A stretch of DNA of 9,560 nucleotides from Candidatus Bipolaricaulota bacterium (GTDB taxonomy: Bacteria > Bipolaricaulota > Bipolaricaulia > Bipolaricaulales > Bipolaricaulaceae). Below the pieces are notes generated by a model. The model was given only the letters and a program-made list of their open reading frames with translations, had not been told where the DNA came from and did not search any database. Position numbers and translations under genes: made by a program. The stretch lies in contig JANXBC010000042.1 of NCBI GenBank assembly GCA_025060555.1, forward strand, positions 1 to 9,560, written 5' to 3'. The stretch's first letter is position 1. Every line of letters starts with the position of its first letter. Positions 5,824-9,560 of this stretch are shown piece after piece.

Positions 5824-7111
5824 AAACCCGGTCCTCCCCGGGGTGGAGGAGGAGCGGGAGGTGACGCTGGGCGGTCCGGAGCGAGGCCTGGCCGAGGTGT
5901 TCGAGGTGCCCATCGGTCCCATCCACCCGGCCCTGAAGGAGCCCATCCGCCTCACGTTCCGGGTGCGGGGCGAGCGCATCGTGGGGGTGCAAATCCGCAC
6001 TGGCTTCGCCCACCGGGGGATCGAGTTCATGGGCATGCGCCAGGGTCGGAACCTCGTCCAAGTCCTGTACCTTTCCGAGAGGATCTGCGGGATCTGCTCG
6101 GTCTCCCACCCTATTGCCTTCACTCAGGCTGTGGAACGGGCCGCCGGGATCGAGGTCCCGCCCCGCGCCCAGTACATCCGGGTCATCATCTCGGAGCTTG
6201 AGCGCATCCACTCCCACCTCCTTTGGGCGGGCGTGGCCGCCCATGAGCTGGGGTTCGATACCCTGCTCCATCTCACCTGGCGGGTGCGGGAAAAGGTCCT
6301 GGACATCTTGGAGGAACTTTCCGGAAACCGCATCAACTATGCCATTCCCATCTTCGGTGGGGTGCGCCGGGATATCACGCCCGAGCAGTATCCCAAGGTT
6401 TGGGAGGCCATCCGCTACTACCGTGGGCTTTTGGAGCAGCTTTTGGATGCGTTTCTTAGGGACCCCACGGTGGAGGCCCGCACCCGCGGCGTGGGCGTCT
6501 TAGAGCGCAAAGAAGCGGAGGGGCTTTGCGCGGTTGGGCCCACGGCCCGGGCCTCAGGCCTCCGCAAGGACGTGCGCCAGGACCGGCCCTACCTCGCCTA
6601 CTCCGATTTCCAGGTCCGGGCCATCACCCCGAAGGACTACGGCCTCACCCCGGTGGGCGACGTATATGACAAGATCGTGGTGCGCCTCCTCGAGGTGGGC
6701 CAATCCCTGGACATCATTGAAAAGGCGCTGGAGAACATGCCGGAAGGGGAGATCACCTCTTTTCCCAAGATCCCGGCGCTTCTGGCCCACCTCAAGAAGG
6801 CGGAGGGCGAGGGGCTGGGCTGGCATGAGGCGCCGCGGGGCGAGGTCATCCACTACGTGCGCCTGGCCGCCGGGGATGAATCCCTCCTCGTGTGGAAGGT
6901 GAAGGCACCCACCTACTCCAACCTCCTGAGCTGGTACCCCATGTTTGAGGACCAGGAGATCGCGGACATCCCCATCATCGCCGCCTGTATCGACCCCTGC
7001 ATTTGCTGCATGGACCGCGTCTACATCGTGCGGGACGGAAAAGAGGAGGCCTGGACAAAGGAGGGGCTCCTTCGGCTTTCCTGGGAGAAGACGCGGAGGC
7101 TGCAAAGATGA
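5795..7111 (+). CDS. mbhL: MbhL, [NiFe] hydrogenase catalytic large subunit, group 4d
   Basis: This 438-residue catalytic subunit reduces protons to H2 (or the reverse) at a Ni-Fe site, using electrons passed through MbhN and MbhJ. Both nickel-binding motifs are intact: the N-terminal RICGICSVSH (96-105; Cys98, Cys101) and the C-terminal DPCICC (400-405; Cys402, Cys405). Mbx/Mbs relatives lack an intact NiFe site, so this is a hydrogenase. NuoD-like landmarks include FAHRGIEFMG (71-80) and ERIHSHLLWAG (136-146). An extra Cys404 lies inside the C-terminal motif. A 33-residue tail follows Cys405; I cannot tell whether it is removed by a maturation protease. ATG 5795 is chosen for the GGGAGAAAGG just upstream, and it gives a 29-nt overlap with mbhK. 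The stop overlaps mbhM (ATGA). Confidence 0.97.
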   Translation: MSERNPKDPENPVLPGVEEEREVTLGGPERGLAEVFEVPIGPIHPALKEPIRLTFRVRGERIVGVQIRTGFAHRGIEFMGMRQGRNLVQVLYLSERICGICSVSHPIAFTQAVERAAGIEVPPRAQYIRVIISELERIHSHLLWAGVAAHELGFDTLLHLTWRVREKVLDILEELSGNRINYAIPIFGGVRRDITPEQYPKVWEAIRYYRGLLEQLLDAFLRDPTVEARTRGVGVLERKEAEGLCAVGPTARASGLRKDVRQDRPYLAYSDFQVRAITPKDYGLTPVGDVYDKIVVRLLEVGQSLDIIEKALENMPEGEITSFPKIPALLAHLKKAEGEGLGWHEAPRGEVIHYVRLAAGDESLLVWKVKAPTYSNLLSWYPMFEDQEIADIPIIAACIDPCICCMDRVYIVRDGKEEAWTKEGLLRLSWEKTRRLQR

Positions 7112-8100
7112 GCGGTTGGGCTGTGTTTGGTGAGGCCGCACTGGTTCTGATCGGTGGGGGAATTGTAGGATTGTTCTATCGTGGATTAGATCGAAAAATC
7201 GCGGCGCGCATGCAAGCGCGGGTTGGCCCACCTATTCGTCAACCCTTTTTGGATTTGGGAAAACTTCTCGTGAAGGAAACGGTGATCCCCAAAACTGCGG
7301 TGACTTGGATTTTCTCCGCCATGCCTTTCCTAGCCGTTCTCGCCTCGTTCACAGCCCTTCTTTACCTTCCTCTTGGCCCCTTCCCCCCGGTGTTAGATGG
7401 CCACGGCGACGCGATTTTGGTCCTTTACCTTCTCGCCGTTCCGGCTTTGGCGATGGCCCTCGGGGGTTTGGCCTCCGGTTCTCCTCTGGGTGTGGTTGGT
7501 GCCCAGCGGGAGCTTGTGATGCTTATGTCCTATGAGTTCCCCCTCGCCGTGGTACTGGTAGCTGTGGCCTGGCGCGTGGCTGTTTTGGGTTTCTCCCCGG
7601 CTTTTTCCCTCGGAACGATTGCCATGCATCCGCTTTGGACGGTGGTGGGGCCGCTTGGCATATTGGGACTAGCGATTTTGTGCCTAACACTCTTGGTGGT
7701 CACGCCTGCGGAGCTCGCCAAGATCCCGTTCGACATCCCGGAGGCGGAGACGGAGATCGCCGGTGGCCTTTTCGCCGAATATTCGGGCACTTATCTGGCC
7801 CTCTTTTATCTTGCGGATGCGGTGCGCACGGTGGTCCTGGCCGGGCTTGTGGTGGCCCTCTTTTTGCCCTACGGGATCGCGAAGACGTTAGGCCTTGCGG
7901 GGGCGGCAGCGCAGGCCGTGGACCTTCTCTTTTGGCTTTTCAAGGTGTTCGCGGTGATGGTGGTGGCGGTGACCACGGTGCGGGTGGGCATGGCCCGCTT
8001 GCGGGTGGAGCAAGTGGCGCGCGGATTTTGGCTTTGGGGGACGGCTGCGGCTTTGGGAGGCTTGCTTCTCCTGGCCCTCGATAAGGTGGTGATGGGATGA
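7108..8100 (+). CDS. mbhM: MbhM, NuoH-like membrane anchor subunit
   Basis: This 330-residue membrane protein with about eight helices is homologous to NuoH of complex I. It anchors the hydrogenase module and forms the E-channel thought to link the active site to the ion path. Motifs are RMQARVGPPIRQPFLDLGKL (34-53), the loop GAQRELVMLMSYEFPL (131-146), and the strongly conserved acidic loop KIPFDIPEAETEIAGG (205-220) continuing LFAEYSGTYLALFYL (221-235). ATG 7108 overlaps the mbhL stop and has GGAGG (7095-7099) with 8-nt spacing. The stop overlaps mbhN (ATGA). Base composition changes within the gene: the first part (7141-7200, about 26 of 60 G+C) is much AT-richer than the last part (7981-8040, about 42 of 60). 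Confidence 0.96.
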   Translation: MSGWAVFGEAALVLIGGGIVGLFYRGLDRKIAARMQARVGPPIRQPFLDLGKLLVKETVIPKTAVTWIFSAMPFLAVLASFTALLYLPLGPFPPVLDGHGDAILVLYLLAVPALAMALGGLASGSPLGVVGAQRELVMLMSYEFPLAVVLVAVAWRVAVLGFSPAFSLGTIAMHPLWTVVGPLGILGLAILCLTLLVVTPAELAKIPFDIPEAETEIAGGLFAEYSGTYLALFYLADAVRTVVLAGLVVALFLPYGIAKTLGLAGAAAQAVDLLFWLFKVFAVMVVAVTTVRVGMARLRVEQVARGFWLWGTAAALGGLLLLALDKVVMG

Positions 8101-8489
8101 TCCTGAAAACCCTTATTTCCCAGCTTCTTTCTCGACCCGCAACGAATCAGTTTCCCACAAAATACATGCCAAGATCGGTGACGAAGTTTCTGACGCGCGT
8201 CCAGGCCGGGGAAGACAAGGTCCATCCGCCCGTACAAGTTCCCGCGCGGTTTCGGGGAAAGATCGGCTATGATCGGGAAAAGTGCATCGGATGCCAGTTG
8301 TGCATCCGTGTTTGTCCAGCGAAAGTGATCGAGTTCAAACCGGAGACGAAAAAGATCCGTATGCATGTGGCGCGGTGCACTTTCTGTGCTCAGTGTGTGG
8401 ATGTGTGCCCAACCGCAGCTCTTTCGTTAACCGCGGAATTTTTGCTCGCAGATACAGATAGGGGTTCCAAAAACTTAATTGTGGAGTAG
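8097..8489 (+). CDS. mbhN: MbhN, NuoI-like 2x[4Fe-4S] ferredoxin-type subunit
   Basis: This 130-residue iron-sulfur subunit takes electrons from reduced ferredoxin and relays them to MbhJ. Two CxxCxxCxxxCP motifs are visible: Cys63, 66, 69, 73 in CIGCQLCIRVCPAKVI and Cys94, 97, 100, 104 in CTFCAQCVDVCPTAAL. The N-terminal ~25 residues are amphipathic and resemble the membrane-contacting start of NuoI. ATG 8097 overlaps the mbhM stop; only a weak purine stretch (GGTGGTGATGGG) precedes it, suggesting translational coupling. No NuoE/F/G homologues follow, so the electron donor is expected to be ferredoxin, not NAD(P)H, as in known MBH. It is the last gene, directly followed by the terminator hairpin. 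Confidence 0.96.
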   Translation: MILKTLISQLLSRPATNQFPTKYMPRSVTKFLTRVQAGEDKVHPPVQVPARFRGKIGYDREKCIGCQLCIRVCPAKVIEFKPETKKIRMHVARCTFCAQCVDVCPTAALSLTAEFLLADTDRGSKNLIVE

Positions 8490-8521
8490 GAAAAGGGCGG
8501 GAGGAGGTCCCGCCCTTTTCC
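8489..8521 (+). terminator. Perfect 14-bp hairpin between convergent genes, likely bidirectional terminator
   Basis: GGAAAAGGGCGGGA (8489-8502) pairs perfectly with TCCCGCCCTTTTCC (8508-8521) around a 5-nt GGAGG loop. The A-run and T-run form the base of the stem, so each strand ends its hairpin with U-rich sequence (TTTT), although the U-tract is short and followed by CC. It begins on the last base of the mbhN stop and also lies downstream of the convergent LTxxQ gene. A weaker 6-bp stem, CGCCGC (8527-8532) with GCGGCG (8541-8546), lies next to it on the side of that gene. Confidence 0.82.
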
Positions 8522-8553
8522 GGGGTCGCCGCTGGGGCTTGCGGCGGAAGAGG

Positions 8554-9126
8554 CTATTTTTCAAGCGCGGCAAGCTTTGCTATCAATGCCTCCCGTAAAT
8601 CCGGAAGCAATCGCACCAACGTCAGGCCACGCAGTTCCATCCTTATCGCTGGACCAAGCGGAGTGGTCTTTCGCTCGGGCCCAACCCACGCCCGCGGTCG
8701 CATAGAGCGCGGAGCGTTCTCCTCCCCACCAAGAAGACCGTGCTGCAGGCGCTCCCACTGCGAAACAGTGAGGATCTTCTTCAAGCCAGAAGTGAATTTT
8801 TCTTCCAGAGTTTGGAGCTTTTCACGCAGTTCCTTCTGGTAAGAGCCAAGAAGCTCACGAAGTTCGCGCGCAGTCCCTGTAAATTTCAGAAGGTCCTCAT
8901 GGAATTTCTCCTGCATATTGACGATCTCGTCTCGAAGTGGTAGAACTTCATCGACGAGCTTCAGTAAGTCTTTCATTTGGGCTTGAGAAAGTTCCAAAGC
9001 GTTGATCCAAAGGAGGACGAGGTTCTCCCGCCCTAGATACCCAACCACACGGGCTCCCAGGACTTGACCAAACACGCCAAAGCTCAACGACGCCAAAACG
9101 CCAAAAGCTATGATGATTTTTCTCAT
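8554..9126 (-). CDS. Exported LTxxQ-type (Spy/CpxP-like) helical protein
   Basis: This 190-residue protein has an N-terminal signal peptide: MRK, then hydrophobic residues 4-18, with probable cleavage near FG-Q (19-21) or VLG-A (22-25). The mature part is strongly helical and charged. It has an initial helix with LSQAQMKDLLKLVDEV (46-61), a long coiled-coil-prone section (about 62-118), and an LTVSQWERL box (119-127) of the LTxxQ kind seen in Spy/CpxP periplasmic chaperones. The C-terminal ~60 residues are basic, then again helical. ATG 9126 is chosen because it starts the signal peptide and has GGAGGTGA (9137-9144) 10 nt upstream; a longer reading to 9228 would bury the signal. It is convergent with mbhN. 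It may be an envelope stress or metal-responsive chaperone, but the family link rests on the short LTxxQ motif and overall architecture only. Confidence 0.7.
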   Translation of the reverse strand: MRKIIIAFGVLASLSFGVFGQVLGARVVGYLGRENLVLLWINALELSQAQMKDLLKLVDEVLPLRDEIVNMQEKFHEDLLKFTGTARELRELLGSYQKELREKLQTLEEKFTSGLKKILTVSQWERLQHGLLGGEENAPRSMRPRAWVGPERKTTPLGPAIRMELRGLTLVRLLPDLREALIAKLAALEK

Positions 9127-9136
9127 ATCCTCACCA

Positions 9137-9144
9137 TCACCTCC
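9137..9144 (-). promoter_or_regulatory. Strong Shine-Dalgarno site of the LTxxQ gene
   Basis: GGAGGTGA on the minus strand is a full match to the 3' end of bacterial 16S rRNA, 10 nt before the ATG at 9126, with a second GAGG closer to the start. It fixes the start codon and contrasts with the neighbouring divergent gene, which has no such site. Confidence 0.8.
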
Positions 9145-9219
9145 AGGGACTATTCTCTGCAGCCTTGGTGCAGAGGCAACGCAAACCTTGTGGAGAACCT
9201 GTGGAGGGCTAGGGTTGGG

Positions 9220-9233
9220 TATACTCAAAGCGG
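9220..9233 (+). promoter_or_regulatory. Putative ttuBA promoter -10 element, leaderless arrangement
   Basis: TATACT (9220-9225), identical to the mbh -10 hexamer, ends exactly 8 nt before the ATG at 9234. I see no convincing -35 at 16-18 bp upstream. No Shine-Dalgarno site precedes the ATG (CAAAGCGG). The call rests on the hexamer and on the same spacing seen at mbhA and hypB. The rest of the 107-bp divergent intergenic region (9127-9233) shows only the Shine-Dalgarno site of the minus-strand gene and no clear promoter for it. Confidence 0.5.
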
Positions 9234-9425
9234 ATGATCACATTGCGTAGGCGCGACAAGATTATCAACGCTTCGGCTGGGAAAAGCCTGGAACGGATCC
9301 TGCGGGAGGCCGGGATCCTGCCGGACACGGTCCTCGTGGTCCGGGAGGGGAAGATCGTCCCCCTGGACTACCGGCCCCAGGACGGCGAGGAGTTCGAGCT
9401 TATTGACGTCATCTCCGGAGGTTAG
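9234..9425 (+). CDS. ttuB: Ubiquitin-like sulfur carrier (TtuB/ThiS/MoaD family)
   Basis: This 63-residue beta-grasp protein ends in the diagnostic Gly-Gly (ISGG, 60-63), the site that is adenylated and thiocarboxylated in this family. The fold markers are the initial strand, ASAGKSLERILREAGI (13-28), TVLVVREGKIVP (32-43) and a DGEEFELIDVISGG tail (50-63). Immediately downstream is a TtuA-type gene, so its likely job is to donate sulfur for 2-thiouridine formation in tRNA, as TtuB does in Thermus. ThiS or MoaD roles are possible from sequence alone, but no thiazole or molybdopterin genes are visible. ATG 9234 lies 8 nt after a TATACT element with no ribosome binding site. Confidence 0.8.
   Translation: MITLRRRDKIINASAGKSLERILREAGILPDTVLVVREGKIVPLDYRPQDGEEFELIDVISGG
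9417..9422 (+). promoter_or_regulatory. Shine-Dalgarno site of ttuA, embedded in the ttuB Gly-Gly codons
   Basis: GGA GGT encodes the C-terminal Gly-Gly of the sulfur carrier and at the same time forms a GGAGG ribosome binding site 5 nt before the GTG at 9427. It supports that GTG as the start of the next gene and predicts coupled translation. Confidence 0.7.
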
Positions 9426-9426
9426 G

Positions 9427-9560
9427 GTGCGCTGCACGTTCTGCGCGAACGAGGCCGTCCTCCGCCTGCGCCACGCCAACCTGCGCCTCTGCCCGGAGCA
9501 CCTCGTGGCCCGGGTGGAGAAGGAGGCGGAGAAGGCCATCCGGGAGTTCCGCATGTTCAC
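9427..9560 (+). CDS. ttuA: TtuA-like tRNA 2-thiolation enzyme (5' part only)
   Basis: Only the first 44 complete codons are visible before the right edge. They contain the N-terminal zinc finger typical of TtuA/Ncs6-type tRNA thiolases: Cys3 and Cys6 in RCTFC, then Cys22 and His25 in LCPEHL. A helix follows, VEKEAEKAIREFRMF (30-44), matching the family pattern in which the finger leads into the PP-loop ATPase domain. That domain, with its SGGKDS loop and Fe-S cysteines, would lie beyond the window. The start is GTG 9427, 1 nt after the ttuB stop, supported by GGAGGT at 9417-9422; a TTG at 9403 is in frame but less likely. The probable reaction is 2-thiolation of tRNA uridine using thiocarboxylated TtuB, a modification that stabilises tRNA at high temperature. 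Confidence 0.82.
   Translation, partial: MRCTFCANEAVLRLRHANLRLCPEHLVARVEKEAEKAIREFRMF

Noticed and set aside
5633..7231. Long minus-strand reading frames of 212 and 225 codons opposite mbhK-mbhM
   Set aside because: They lie antisense to genes with unmistakable motifs, have Pro/Arg/His-rich composition typical of GC-rich shadow frames, and show no recognisable domain or ribosome binding site.
564..8489. Mbx/Mbs sulfur-reductase complex or a plain Mrp antiporter plus complex I fragment
   Set aside because: Both CxxC nickel motifs are intact in the large subunit, there is a single MrpD copy, mbhI is present, and the gene order is that of MBH. The divergent hypB also points to a NiFe enzyme.
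8740..8943. 67-codon + strand frame inside the LTxxQ gene
   Set aside because: It has no ribosome binding site, and the minus-strand frame has a signal peptide, a strong Shine-Dalgarno site and a sensible helical product.
9127..9228. N-terminal extension of the LTxxQ gene to 9228
   Set aside because: It would put 34 non-hydrophobic residues before a clear signal peptide and place the GGAGGTGA site inside the coding region.
9127..9233. Promoter for the minus-strand LTxxQ gene (TTGCCT with GAATAG at 18 bp)
   Set aside because: The -10 match is poor and no better than chance in a 107-bp region, so it is not listed as a feature.
1..9560. CRISPR arrays, tRNA or rRNA genes, insertion sequences, attachment sites
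   Set aside because: I looked for direct repeats with spacers, cloverleaf-like segments, terminal inverted repeats and transposase motifs and saw none. The window is almost fully occupied by the genes listed.

Overview
The window carries one complete 14-gene operon for a multimeric, energy-converting membrane-bound [NiFe] hydrogenase (MBH, group 4d). It lies on the + strand between about 564 and 8489. The gene order is the same as that described for the archaeal mbhA-N operon of Pyrococcus: an Mrp-type cation/proton antiporter block (mbhA-H), a linker membrane subunit (mbhI), then the hydrogenase and complex-I-like block (mbhJ-N). Both Ni-binding cysteine pairs are intact in the large subunit, so this reads as a true H2-evolving or H2-oxidising enzyme and not the related Mbx/Mbs sulfur-reducing complex. 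The expected role is ferredoxin:proton oxidoreduction (reduced ferredoxin + 2 H+ to H2) coupled to H+ and Na+ translocation.

Layout. Positions 2-457 (minus) hold the 5' part of hypB, the GTPase nickel-insertion chaperone for [NiFe] hydrogenases, running off the left edge. Positions 458-563 are a divergent promoter region. Positions 564-8489 are mbhA to mbhN, with nearly every junction a 4-nt start/stop overlap or a gap under 10 nt. Positions 8489-8521 form a perfect 14-bp hairpin that can terminate both the operon and the convergent gene. Positions 8554-9126 (minus) encode a secreted, helical LTxxQ-type (Spy/CpxP-like) protein. Positions 9127-9233 are a second divergent promoter region. Positions 9234-9425 encode a ubiquitin-like sulfur carrier with a C-terminal Gly-Gly (TtuB/ThiS/MoaD type). 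From 9427 to the right edge is the start of a TtuA-like tRNA 2-thiolation enzyme.

Organism. The -10/-35 promoter elements, GGAGG Shine-Dalgarno sites, exported LTxxQ protein and moderately high GC suggest an anaerobic, hydrogen-metabolising bacterium, not an archaeon. The ttuBA pair hints at thermophily. A deep-branching lineage of anaerobic bacteria such as Bipolaricaulota would fit, but the sequence alone does not fix the taxon.

The most notable non-coding pattern concerns three transcription units: hypB, the mbh operon and ttuBA. Each has a -10-like hexamer ending exactly 8 nt before the start codon and no usable Shine-Dalgarno site, which predicts leaderless mRNAs. The operon-internal genes and the LTxxQ gene mostly use purine-rich Shine-Dalgarno sites. 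Base composition is also patchy along the operon: mbhJ-L and the 3' half of mbhM are GC-richer than mbhA-I, the 5' half of mbhM and mbhN.
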